Part shown: in pieces, positions 12,913 through 24,951 of the stretch
Numbering within the stretch: the first letter of the stretch is position 1
How the letters are laid out: each line of letters starts with the position of its first letter
DNA from: Arthrobotrys musiformis
Taxonomy: Eukaryota; Ascomycota; Orbiliomycetes; Orbiliales; Orbiliaceae
Assembly (NCBI GenBank): GCA_036971715.1
Contig: JAVHJL010000007.1
Location: 1,302,001 to 1,366,000, forward strand
Direction: 5' to 3'
DNA: 64,000 nucleotides
Program-made: the position numbers and the translations under genes
Notes under the pieces: generated by a model
Seen by the model: the letters and a program-made list of their open reading frames with translations, nothing else
Databases searched by the model: none
Told to the model about the DNA's origin: nothing

Positions 12913-15900
12913 ATGTCAGCTACCGCCAAGAGAACCATATCGGGGTACGACCGGCCAATGGTGTCCGCGACTGTCGAAAATGATCGAGAAGATGGAGGAC
13001 TAGATACGATCATGGAAGACGACACTCAGCCTATTCGCCTTATGGCTCGTGATTGCAACGAGCTGTTTGAAAAGCTTATGAGCCCCCCCGGCGGACCCTC
13101 CGAGTCTGAGATTTCTACCTTTGTTCAAGAATATCATGGCCGTTTCGATGCGTGGACGTCGTTCTTGGGTGTCTTTGCTAGTGGTAATGCTAGTTTGGAC
13201 TATCGGTTCCAGCGTCACCCAGGACTGCAAGACATGGTAATCCGACTTCTTGATGTACTGCGCCGTAATCTCTTCCTAGGTATGTGCCTCGTAGGCTCTC
13301 CGCGCTGTCATTATTGCTGTCTATTCAAAAGACTGCTCAACTCTTACTATTTTTACATAATCATTACAACGTTCTAACCACTTATTTGTGGTAACTGTGC
13401 CAGTCAAGGTTTATCAAGCATCTGAAACGTCGCAGGACCTCGCACCTGACGCTCCTGGGGATGCCAATCCGAAAAGGAATTTTGATTCAAACATCAGTAT
13501 AGCCTTTTCCAGCATTGAAGAGACCATTACTCGCCTTAACAAACTTGGGATAGCCATACGGCTTTCTTCAAGATCTACATCCATTGCAAGGGCCAGGACA
13601 TTCGCAGCAGAACACCCAGACCTGATTAGAGTGAATGAATTCGAAGAAAGGGCGCATATCGCTCTCCAGAGCCTTTATCCCAATGCTTCCGAAATTGTCC
13701 GCCAACAACTCGCCGATTCAATGGCTGATAGATATGCTAAGCTGCAATATGAAATCTATCGGATGAACGCGAGAAGGATCGAAATTCAGCCCAATCTACC
13801 AGTCAAAAATGCAACCCTTATTAGTGGTGAGCAGAAACTCACAGAATTGGAGAGTCCCCAAACAAAATCTAGCGGCAACCATGATGCTCCAAGTCCTTTC
13901 AAGGTGAACCCGGCAGTCATCATCAACTTTCCAGCATCTTCAATAGATACCACCCGCCTCCGTGAGAATTTGAGAGAAGATAATGCTGAAGTCCCACGCG
14001 CACAACCGAAACCACCAAGGACTATTACAGTGTTCGCTAATCAGTACAGAGAGCCACCCCTTCCGACGTTCGACGATGGCCATGAATATACGCACTGTAA
14101 CTGGTGCTCCCAAAGAATTGACCGTTCATTAACCCGGCAAAAACGTGGTGGTCTAATTGAGTGGTCAGACATAGGACGGTAGGGCCCACTATCTTCTTCC
14201 TGACTCTATAGCAGACCCGCTTTTTATGCATATGGAGGGAATTGGAGTTAGCGCCATAGCTCCACAGTAGCGGTAAGCCTTTATTTAAACCTACCAGCAG
14301 AGTCTTTGGTATTCTTAAATAATGGCTTCATTTATATCTTGCGGTGTCAGTATGGATTGTGAGGCCCACTCACAAAATAGTTCTTGGGATTGCAGTTCAT
14401 TACTAGGGATTTTGAAACGATCGATTGAAACTAATGGGTTTTCTTACGATTATCATTTAGGCATCATTATAAGAACGATCTTCAACCTTATGTTTGTGTC
14501 GCCGAAGGCTGCTGCAAGTCCCGGCCAACCTATTCTTCATCCAGAGATTGGTTCAAACACATGATGTCAACTCATTCGGAATCCTGGGCATACAATATTC
14601 ACAGCCGGTCCTCATGGCTGTGTCCCGAGAAACATGAAAATGATTCCGTTTACGTATTTTCCACAAGGGATGAGCTACAAGATCATATTCTTCTCCGTCA
14701 TGGTCCACCGGCTGATTCGGAGGCGTTCGAGAGGCTTATCGACAGCGCTAAACAGCACGGTAATGAAAATCTACACTTAGTATCATCATGCCCTCTATGT
14801 TTTTTCCGCCTCGAAACAGAAGCTGCATGGGACGACGAACCCGCACCTGTTGAATCTACCTTGGGCGGCAATAAACGGGTTGTGTCGCACGGGAAGCCTG
14901 AGAAACGAGTCAAACTTTCGGCTCATGCTAAAGTTACCACGTCATGGGAAATGGGTTCTCACGTCGCTGAACACCTTCACTACTTAATGATTGTAACGCT
15001 GCAACTGATGTCCGCCATGGATGGTACGTCTTATGGTGACGAAGGGGCGGAGAGTATGGATGGCGACTCAAGTAGCCGGATATCGGCGCCGGGTCATGAC
15101 GACTGGAATGATAGACTGGATGAATTACCGTCGGAGGTACAGGGATCGATAGACTGGTCTGATATTAACGAGGAGGCTCCCTCTACTCCTGGAAGTGCCA
15201 GTTCTGATGGTGGGCCTGTCCCCAAAGCTGTGGAGAAATCGCCCCCCGAAGCCGACGACCAGCCTTTTCGCGGAGTCGAGTCGAAACATCTCCCTCTCGC
15301 TGATAACCCGGACAACGAAGCGACGGGATCACTAAGAAAGGCGATGATAGATCTATCTAGTAATCTGAGCAAGCTAATTTTGCGTTGCCGGGATGGTGCT
15401 CAACAGAAGGTTAAAGTTTCATTAGGGGACCTCGAAATCTTACAACGGCATATCGGTCAACTTCAAGAAGTCTTGTCACTGTTCTCGACAGCAGTGCTGG
15501 CACAAGTCGACGGCACAAAGACCCTTAGCGCGACCCAATTAAATACGATTTCTTTAGCGATTATCCACTGCGACAAGCAAGTATGTTTGGCAAATGGGAA
15601 GTTCGACGAGATGGAAGGACGCAAACCCCGGTTTCAATTTTTTCGCAGAGATCGAAAATGGCCACTCACAGGCGACGAAATGGCTCAACTCGTCGCAGCT
15701 CTAGAGGAATGTCCTAAAATTATTTCCTTAGTTTTCCAAGACGAACTGAAGTAAGTTTGTCGGTGTTCGCTTTCACGACGTCGAGTTAATGGGCTAATAT
15801 TGCTGGCACCAAGGGTGGGTGTAGAGGTAGTAGCATTCGGTCCACGAGATGGGGTGGACGTGGATTTATCCCCGCAGGTACCAATAGGTCTCGACATCAG

Positions 15901-18431
15901 GAGTCTCGACCTCGGGATAGGTTTGCCCCGTGCCCAGGACGCAGAATATAATTCCCACATGAACCAGTACCTTCCGATGTGCTTTCCGGGGACGCGAGAA
16001 GACCTCTTACTCGATATCATGCAGTGGGCTGATGACCCTCATGGGAGGTTAATATTCTGGCTAAATGGTGCGGTTGGTACAGGCAAGTCGACGATCTCGC
16101 GAACCGTTGCCCACTCTTTAGAGAATAAAGGCCAGCTAGGAGCTAGTTTCTTCTTCAGGCGGGGTCAGCCTGATCTGAGTAGTTGCTATAGGTTTTTTAC
16201 TACCATTGCCGTTCAGCTCTCCGAAGCAATACCCGACCTAAAACCACATCTTGGAGGTGCGATAGGACAAGACCCTGAAATTGGACTGAGAAGTCTCGAA
16301 ACGCAGTTCAACTCCCTTGTTTTGGAGCCTCTTACAAACCTTAACCTGCCCCACAAGCCGACATTTATCGTCGTGATTGACGCGTTAGACGAATGTAAAG
16401 AAGGTGATGATATCACGTTTGTCCTCCGACTTCTTACGCAGCTAGAAAGACTAGAGGGAGCTCGCATACGGATCTTCTTAACTAGCCGACCAGAGCTTCC
16501 AATCCGTCTTGGATTTCGTGAACTGCCTCGGTATACCTACCAGTCCTTCACCCTTCAAAATATCCCCCAAGCCGTAATTAAATACGACATATCGCTCTTT
16601 TTGCAAGCGCAGCTTGCCCAGATTGGCCAGAATAGCGGATTCGGTTCAGATTGGCCCGGCAAAGAAACCATAAATCGATTAACTCAAATATCCGTTCCTT
16701 TGTTCGCTTGCGCAGCAGCCATTTGTCGGTTTGTCGGGAGTCCGGGACTGAGCCCGGAGCTGCGCTTACGTGGGCTCTCGAAAGAATTGGATACCGGAAA
16801 AGTACCTGGAATGAAGGAGATATATCTCCCATTAATGAGCGAGACGTTGCAGGTCATAGAATATCGTTCTGTGCGCAACGCAAACGAACTCATTCACAAT
16901 CTTACGACAACATTGGGCTTTATAGTTATTCTTGCGGAACCCCTGTCCGTGTCAGCGCTTGCAAGCCTCATTGGTATAAACCGAGAAGACATTAGCCGCC
17001 GCCTAAGTGGGCTTCATTCCGTTTTGAATGTCCCACCCGACAGCTCAGATCTCCCTATTAAAGTGATCCATCCTTCGTTCAAGGAGTTTATTGTTAATCC
17101 CGAAAACGTACTCGATTCTCGGCTTTGGGTCGACGAGAAAAAGGCCCACTCTTCCATTATGGAGCACTGCTTAAATCATTTGTCGTTGTTTCTAGGCCAA
17201 AATATTTGCATTCTGGAGACTCCAGGAACGCTCCGAAGGGACCTCGATAGCGTTAGAATATCCATAGCCCTGTTCAAGGATCTCCAGTATGCTTGTCTTT
17301 ATTGGCCATACCATTATGAAAAAAGGGGAGAAGGTTTATCGGACGAACCCGGGACTGTACCACGCAATTACTCAGTTAATTTATTCCTCTACCGGGATTT
17401 CTTACACTGGATCGAAGCATTAAGTCTCCTAGGGCAGGCGTCTAAATCTGTGGCTATGATTGATGTTTTGCGCTCACTTATAGATGTATGTCATTCTTCC
17501 TGCCCCATTATGTCTACTCGTCATGCTGATCTTAAACTAAAATAACAAGGAACCCGAAGAATCGCGTTTTCTCGACGACGCTAAAAGCCTCCTGTTAGAA
17601 AATTTAGAAATAATTGACCAGGCACCGCTCCAGATTTACTACTCGGCTCTGATTTTCGGTCCGGAAGACAATACTTTGGTGTCCCGTTTCCAGGGCCAGT
17701 TCCTGAGGTCCATCCGTAAAATACCGCGCCGCTTCGGGGTAACAGAAATACCCGGCCTGCACGAAGCTCCAATACAGGCTGTGGTTTTCTCTTCTGACGG
17801 TAGATGGTTGGCCTCTTTGTCAAATGCCAGCCATTTCAAGCTCTGGGAAGCCGCGGGAGTGTTGACACTGGCGTATGTAATTTCTGGGCACGGGGGTAGC
17901 GCCCGCGCGGCCGCTTTCTCTCCTAACGGTGAGCTGTTGGCCACCGGGCTGGAGAGTCACGATGTGGCAATCCGGGATCTGACAAATGATTTCTGCGTGG
18001 CTAAATCGCTGGAAGGACACAGTGATGTGGTTTCTGCAGTCGCTTGGTCTAGCGATGGCAAACTTTTCGCGTCGGGGTCGAGGGATAAAGTTGTCATACT
18101 CTGGGATGTTGCGACCTGGACAATGATGGGACAGCAGGAGGTCAGGGCCCCGGTTGGCAGGTTGAGTTTCACTAGTGATGGGGGATACCTAGAGACGGAT
18201 CGTGAAGTCCTTGCCATCCCTCCTAACGCCCCATATCCGGTTCCACCGCTCTCTCAAAGGCCCCCAGGTTTTATCGGCGTCCGTGATGACTGGATAACCT
18301 ACGATGATCGTAATTTCGTTTGGTTGCCCCCTAAATATCGAGGTTCATGCTCGGCTATTAATGGGAAACTATTTGCCATCGGAGGGGACTCTGGGACAGT
18401 GCATCTTTTTGAACTCCTGGAGGATATATAG
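12913..18431 (+). CDS. acuF-like C2H2 zinc-finger / NACHT / WD40 fusion protein (NLR-like)
   Basis: Five exons (12913-13279, 13404-14178, 14461-15750, 15814-17485, 17550-18431) join in phase to 1,661 aa with no internal stop. Residues 1-530 match the fungal acuF-like C2H2 region: an N-terminal helical domain, CNWC, HHYKNDLQPYVC..C (formed across the 282-nt intron), WFKHMMSTHSESW, WLCPEKH, LQDHILLRH, CPLC and SHVAEHL. A low-complexity linker and a helical segment follow. NACHT starts near 870, with Walker A GAVGTGKS at about 896 and Walker B FIVVIDALDEC. The end holds three WD40 repeats (GLHEAPI..FKLWEA, SGHGGSA..AIRDLT, EGHSDVV..ILWDVA) and the tail usual for fungal NACHT-WD40 proteins. This is an STAND-type switch that probably oligomerises on sensing a signal. 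A zinc-finger N-terminus is unusual, so it could instead be two adjacent genes merged by my exon choice. Confidence 0.85.
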
Positions 18432-19026
18432 TTATCAGCTTTCGGTCAGTTAGCCGTCGGGTACTAGATTGGTTATATATAAGAAGAACATTAATTCATT
18501 GAGGCGGCTCGCGTCCCGAGTCGGCCGGACCGTGCAACATCTATTCACAACCCTGGAAACGTTCACATGCTACGGATTTTATGTCGTATGTCTAAAAAGC
18601 TCAAGGGCATTTAATATTAATCTTGTGGGTTAAGTGAAATTCAATGACGAAATAGCTGCAACAGCCATTATGTACAGAGCGTAAATATAGAAGCTTGAAA
18701 TTGTTATAAATGTCGTTGAAACTAACTGCGAAGGGTGGTTATGGACCATTAATATCCTTTCTAGTAAACAGGGGCACTATCCAAGTTGGAAAAGTTTTTC
18801 GATCAGGATATCAATATCGGCTCGGAGTGAATTTGGTAATCCTCGATAATAAAACTAGGTATATTTACAAAATTTCGAATATATATATATATATATCCTC
18901 GTTCAGAGGGATAACCCCCACGCCCCAGATAAAGAGAGGGAGTGGTCTAGACTACGACCCGGACACGTTGGCAACGATACATGAATACATAGCTGCATCG
19001 CTTCCCCCCGGCCCCAGGACCTAGTA
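18432..19026. other. Intergenic region, no supported gene
   Basis: Lies between the 3' ends of the NACHT-WD40 gene and the Egh16-like gene. It is AT-rich and contains an (AT)n tract near 18879-18896. Confidence 0.5.
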
Positions 19027-20180
19027 CTAATAATATGCGATTTCCTCTTTAGAATATCCACCCTTATCATCACCCTTGGGGGTGGGCTTCCGCGAATTGC
19101 TTGGACGTGGGTGTGCAACCGTTGGGGCGGGTTTGTAGATTGTTTTAAACTTAACGGACACGGAAACTACGACGGAGGTTACCGGCTTGGGCGCGGGTGG
19201 CCGTGCTGGTTTTGTGTAAGGTGGCTTCTGAGACGGCTTTGAAGCTGTTGGCTTTGGAGCTTCTGGCTCTGGAGCTTCTGGCTCTGGAGCTTCTGGCTCT
19301 GGAGCTTCCGGCTCTGGAGTTTCTGGCTCTGGGGCTTCTGGCTCGGGTTCCGGAAGAACTTGTTGGAACGGGACACAGCCGCCGAAAGGGCCGTTTACCT
19401 ATACGGACATGTTAGTAAACGAAATTTAGTCGTGCAAATACTGCTTCGGGTTTAGATTATAATTTTATCTTACAGCCTGGTTCTCGCAGCGTATCATGCA
19501 GACGTTCTTGTAGTTTCCGTAAGTGCCGGTACACTTCAAGTCTTTTGGCAGCGGCATTTCAAGCCAGTTGTTGCCCGAGCGAATCGTGCCCTTGTTTAGA
19601 GAATGCGCATTACCTGCAATATTCCGAGAGAGAGTCTGCCAAGCGCCAAAGTTGTCTGCCGTGCCTGTTTGGTCGAGTTTGCACTTGAATGGACCTGCTC
19701 CATCTTCGTTCACTTGATGAATACGCATTCTGACCAACCCACCCGCTGTCGCCCTTGGAATTAGACTCAGTTGTATGAGAGTATCCATTTCTTCTTTGAT
19801 ATTGAGCTTGTAACCGCGCTGGGTATGCATGAAGTTCTGAACTCGGTGGTCGCCCCATCCCACATCTCTAAGGTTGGCGCGAGGCAACATGTCTCTCCGC
19901 CACATTTCAAAGAGGGTAAGGCCGCAGCCTTGCTCCGAATATGTACGATGTCTACCACAGCATGGGATCAGAGGATCTTTGAATACAACTGAGTCAAGCT
20001 GGAAAGGGTGCAGCCAATCGCCATGACGGCCGTTCTTGTGAACTTCTTAGCGGAATCCGAGACCGCGGCCGGGTTGGGTGCTATTGTGATCCCCGTCGCT
20101 TCAATTATGAGCGCATGCCCATAAACTGAACTAGCACAGCTCAAAACTGCGAGAGCTATGGTCGTGATGGTGGAATACAT
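19027..20180 (-). CDS. Egh16/Gas1-like secreted protein (DUF3129 family) with a PEAPE-repeat tail and an apparent frameshift
   Basis: Minus-strand exons 20180-19474 and 19398-19027 (75-nt intron GTAAGA..TAG) encode about 359 aa. A signal peptide (MYSTITTIALAVLSCASSVYG) is followed by the family start GHALIIEATG. Further on come HPFQLDS, CCGR and QGCG, then TAGGLVRMRIHQVNEDGAGP, CTGTYGNYKNVCMIRCENQA and, across the intron, GPFGGCVPFQQ. These are landmarks of Egh16/Gas1 proteins, secreted by mildews, Magnaporthe and relatives during host penetration. The frame moves by -1 near 20035-20042, after AAVSDSAKKF, and the coding length is one base short of a multiple of three. The C-terminus is extended by Pro/Glu repeats of five residues and a Lys/Pro-rich tail ending EEIAYY. 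Pseudogene or assembly error cannot be separated here. Confidence 0.8.
19256..19345. repeat. 15-bp tandem repeat encoding Pro-Glu-Ala-Pro-Glu units
   Basis: About six near-perfect copies of a 15-bp unit (GGAGCTTCTGGCTCT on the plus strand) lie in the last exon of the Egh16-like gene. They encode its acidic proline-rich tail. Confidence 0.85.
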
Positions 20181-22501
20181 TTTGTGAAACACCCTCTCGT
20201 GAGTTGTGTGACCGATCCAAAATTTTCAAAGGGGCGTTCGGGTAGAGTTCTGGAGCTGCAGCGCTGGTATACAAGAAAACCCGAAAGCGTAAAAGAGCGT
20301 GATATGAAAGAGTGTGATGTAAAAGAGTGACAAAGCGCGTGGAATGGTCCCGGTGGAGGGGCTGGTAATCGAGTTCCCTGCTGAAGCTGCCGACCCATGA
20401 GTTAACGGACGGCGATTCGAGTAGTATTTATAACAATCGTCTTGGACGTTTCTGTATGTCTATTTAAAAATATTTGCTATCAAAATCCTCGCCTGCGATC
20501 TACCCCGCTCAGTTCCCTTCGGATCCGTATGGCTCGATACTATCTACTTTCATACCGCCTTGAGCTCACTCCTTCCTAAATGTCTTATTCCTTTCCCCTC
20601 CAAATCTGTCTTTCTGCAAGAATACCACTCTTCATGGCAGATTATGGAAGACATCAATTTTCGGCCAATATGCTGCCAGATGGTAGAGGCTCGTGCATGG
20701 TCGCTTAATCATGTATAGCCATCACAAAAAAGGTAAACATAAACTCCTTTCTTTCCGTTAGCTCAATGCGTGTATAGCCAAGCAAAAGCTCGACAGACAT
20801 ATCGATGTGGCTTTGCGCTTGCGCTTGCCATGGTTTATCTTCCAGCGCACATCGTGTACAAGCACCTTAATTTTTTCCGTTTGCCGAGCCGCAGACTAGA
20901 ACAGGCATGCCAATGCGACTTGAGCCTTCTTTTTGATCTCGGCAACATCGGAGTCAAAGTACCATAAAATAAAAAATGTCTATGTTTCAGATCGATTCAA
21001 AAGTCTAGTCTTCTCATTAGTGCAGCTTAGGTGTGGTTGTTTTTCTTGTGAATGGTGATTGTTTGTGGGGTTTGGAGTTATAGGTGTCAATTACTGAATT
21101 CCATTTTGGCCAAGTTACTGCTTTTGGACGACAAATATTATTGAATTAGGTAATTCCAATAGCACCTCGCTTATATTGCCAGATCGGGCAATGGTTTCAA
21201 AGCAGCATGTTCCGGACCACAATGCACGAGCTGGCGAGCTCAGTTGATATCGATAGCGCAGAAGCATAAAAGCATAAAAGCATAAAACTATAAAGTTACA
21301 ACCTTAGTATATTATCCTATTCTATAGTTCCGTTGATCCGGATCGATCCGAAAATATACATATGCCTGGCATTATCAACGCATCCTTGTGGGTACTTAAG
21401 CTTATATTTAGTGAGGCGCTCAGCTAGCTATTAAACCTCAAATTATGATTCAAGTCGTTCATATGGGTTCCCACATTTACAAATTTGGGTCACAAATTAA
21501 GAGCTATAGGCACCGTTTACGGATTCTTTGCAATTCATGCGCGTGCGGCCCAAAACATGGGACCTCCCCAGGAGCCAGAAGCCAGAAGTACCACAAGATA
21601 AAGACGAATGCCACGATTAATGGGTCGGAAAAGCTTACTCCAAGAGAGAAACCATCCGGATACAGTCACCTCGTAAAATTATGAGACCATGTAAGTACCA
21701 TATATAGCAAAAATCACAAATATTGCAAAACAGGCGAGAGAAATGATTGGACGGAGGCAGATTCGGCCACCGGCTGCAGTAACTTCAGGTGTAATGGCAT
21801 TCGCAAGCCGGTGCGAGCATGGTTCGCCTAGGTCTAGGCGCGAGAAAAGCAAGGTGACTGCAAAAGTACTTAAGTATCATTGCATTGTTGAGGGCCTCAT
21901 CCGGTATTCATTAGCCGTATGTAGGCGCTTGGCGTATCGGGCATCGTATCCACGTGAGAACTACGAACTTGGTAATAATGGGTTTTCAAACTGACAAAAA
22001 AAATACAATGCCAACACTGCTCCATATATTTTTGTGGCTATATGTTGCAATGACACGATAAATTGGTTGCCCTGCGCGCATGCACACATGTCACTTCTAA
22101 AGATGAGCCTGGCTGCACTTAAGCACGTTAACTTTCCAACACGAGGGGATGATTGTGTGTTATATAGCAACGTTCCATATTGATTTAATGACAGTTTATT
22201 TTTTTTATGTCAGATCTTCGGAGGGAGGAGGTTGAGTGGTTGTAAGAATATATACAGAATCAGAGTTCATTCGCAGCCAGCAAATTGCAATGGCAGAGAG
22301 GCCGGCACAAAAACAACACAAAAGTTTGGGTTGGGCCAGCTTCGATATGAACCCTCCTAGTCTCGAGGCCAGACCAACCCAATAAACAGTGGGGACGACA
22401 AGGCTAGCGTCAAAAATGTTTTAACTACACTTGAGAGTCTTTATAATGAACCATGTGCCTGAACCCTAAAATCAGGAGGGTGGTCAATTGACGATAGATG
22501 T
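20181..22501. other. Long gene-poor AT-rich stretch
   Basis: No gene could be supported. A short frame starting at an ATG near 20637 has possible splice signals but no recognisable protein. A 9-bp unit (AGCATAAAA) is repeated at 21264-21295. Confidence 0.4.
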
Positions 22502-22649
22502 CTATGCTTTGGCCCGTCGGAGCGAGAGTAGGAGCGTTTTCTGTTGCGGACGATAGTTTGGAGGGTGATCGTCTTGGGCTTTAGGGGGTTTCTGGTGCTT
22601 CTCCTTGACACCGTCCGTTTGTTGAAAAGCGATACATCCACCGAACGCG
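22502..22649 (-). pseudogene. Orphan last exon of a second Egh16/Gas1-like gene
   Basis: On the minus strand, directly after a TAAG acceptor at 22650, the frame reads GAFGGCIAFQQ, then a Lys/Gln/Pro-rich tail, and stops at 22502. The intact Egh16-like gene 2.5 kb away starts its last exon with GPFGGCVPFQQ and a Pro-rich tail, so this is the same exon of a related gene. The upstream exon should lie above 22750. There is a GTAAGA donor near 22759, but the sequence before it does not preserve the CMIRCEN motif, and no signal peptide or central domain is found further up. I call it a decayed fragment. Confidence 0.6.
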
Positions 22650-24951
22650 CCTTACATAGCACCAACCCCAAGTACTGGTAGCGCCCTCAGCACCCGTCTT
22701 CGAACTAGACTAAGTAGCGTTCCTGGAATAGCATTTGAGCACCTAGCGAAGTCAAACCTTTCTTACGGCCAAGGGACGTTGATGTCATTACGATCGAGTA
22801 GGATTACCAAAACTTGTCGTGTAGATGATTGTGATAGCCTCCTATCGACAAGTAGGCATAGTTTTTGGTCTGCTAGCAAAGGCCACAACACTTGTGGCCT
22901 GCCGAGCGTCTGGGAACGAGACTATATCGCTTAAGATTACAACACGTATGGTACCTTCCGAAACTTCCTGGCCAAGGCAAGCTATAGTGACTGAGGATAC
23001 GGAACATGATTGTTTCTTCGGTTGTATTGTCTTCGATTGATCAAGTAAGATCGATGGGTCTAAGTGGGTCGAATCTTGCAGTCCAGAAAAGCCCGGGGAT
23101 ACATCCATGATGTTATAAATATGATATTTTGAGATCGTATTCGCGATATCGATAAGGACAGCAAGACGGGCATGCAGCCACGCTCAGCCGACAGATCTAT
23201 AGATCTATTGCCTCAGGAGCGCCCGGTCTCGAGGCTAAGAATCTATTCGCATAACCACGCCAACCTTCTTGCGCCGAGACAGCCTGCTCTATAGTTTTGT
23301 CCTGTGACCCCGGTCCGGTTTGATTTAGAAGACAGAGTCGACCAGTCAACCGGGTGTACCAGTTGCCACCAGAAAAAGGTTCGGGATTGTATTCCTTTAT
23401 AAGGTTTCTTAACCGAAACAGTCTGATTGGCTTAATTATTGAATATTGTCAACTCGCTTATTAGCCTTGGCCCGCTATATATCTCATCGGCGAGTTCCTC
23501 TTCACGAGATCCGGCTACACCGGTCTTTTTGAGACGTCGAGACGAGAGATGTTCTAGCCTGGTATTTTGTTTGTTATACATAAGCGATGGAAGAGTTCCA
23601 TGGTTTCTGGCCCTTATTTTATGTTTATTATACATATGCATGCATACGCGACGAAGGGATTTTGTTCCTGGTGTTAGCCTCGAATCCATTCCTGGTGCGG
23701 TTGGTGGCATTGCAAGGGCATCTCCCTATTACTGCACATGGAAGCGGCAAGGCAGCACATTTCCGGTCGACATGTTTCTACATGGCTTGGCGAAACTGTA
23801 AAGGTCCTACGAAAACATGACTAGTTCTCCGTACGTTGACTATCAACGTCTTCTGGCCACCTAAATTGATGGAAGAGGCAGAAAAGCGTTGCAATTGATT
23901 TATTGATCATGTGATACGGCCTTGGCAGTAAGTTTCATTTCAGCAAGGCGCCATCAGATGTTGGAGGGAACAAACATGAAATTTTTGACGTGTTGTGCTC
24001 TGAGGATAATGCCACATAGCATCGGTGTTCTCGCTGATAGACGTGTAAACCTTTACAGCGAGGGGGAATGAATATTTTCTCGTCGCCAGACCTCCTCGAC
24101 TTGGGTGAATAGAATTTAAATTACTATGATGGCCTCTCAAGGTATGGAGTCAGAGCTCTGCATGGACTCTACGGTGATGCCAAAGGAATCTGTGTTACTA
24201 GAACCGCCGTACAATGCGCGTTGTCGTGTTGTCACCACTTCGACTGTTTGTTCCACGATGTTCGTCAGGTTCCACACAGCATCGTGGTGGGTTGGGACTA
24301 AGCCGTTTGTGGCTGATACCCAAATCGGGCCAGCCAATCAGAAGAAAGTCGACTTTTTTACCCCCTGTCAACTATCCCAAACGGGATACCAACAGGACAA
24401 CGCGGGAAACGAGACAGCCTGGTACGCCAAGGACCTATTACCAGGCCTTCTCATTATGTCGAATCCTGCATCATGCATCACGCGAGGGTGGGCGACCGTT
24501 TATTCCTGCCGCCCCTGAAAAGTCGACTTTTTTTTTCTTTTGCTTACATAGGAAAAAAAAGTTGATTTTTGAAAGAGGGTAGCTGCAGCCGATGGAAAAT
24601 GTTGGCATGCATGCATATGTATGCATCCATCTGAGTTGAATCGAAAACCTGGCGAGGCTGGCCGATTATCGTGACCACGGCAAGATTACCGACCGCGGGA
24701 TGGGGACTAGGTTCTTAACACCCCGGCCTGGCCGTCGCGATTATAAATGCGCTAGCTTTCCCGCCTCGATTAAGCTGGATTTTTTGGTCAGGGTCATTCC
24801 TCAGGGATACCGATTCTTTATAGTATACTATTGTACTTCTTACTCTTCTACCCCGATCGACACCATCAGTTCAACTTTAACTGAAAAAGCACAACTTCCG
24901 CCTGCATCATCGCTGCTTCACCTAACGGCTATACCCGGACACAATTAAGGC
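22650..24951. other. Gene-poor AT-rich stretch
   Basis: Overlapping frames (for example 24126-24518 plus and 24137-24337 minus) lack domains or splice support. It contains copies of a palindromic AAAGTCGACTTT motif at 24345-24356 and 24518-24531, and a similar GTTGAT version near 24552-24570. A promoter-like TATAAA at 24743 lies about 200 bp upstream of the Clr5 gene. Confidence 0.4.

Noticed and set aside
24126..24518. 130-codon plus-strand frame and the opposing minus-strand frame at 24137
   Set aside because: Both strands open by chance; no domain, signal peptide or intron signals.
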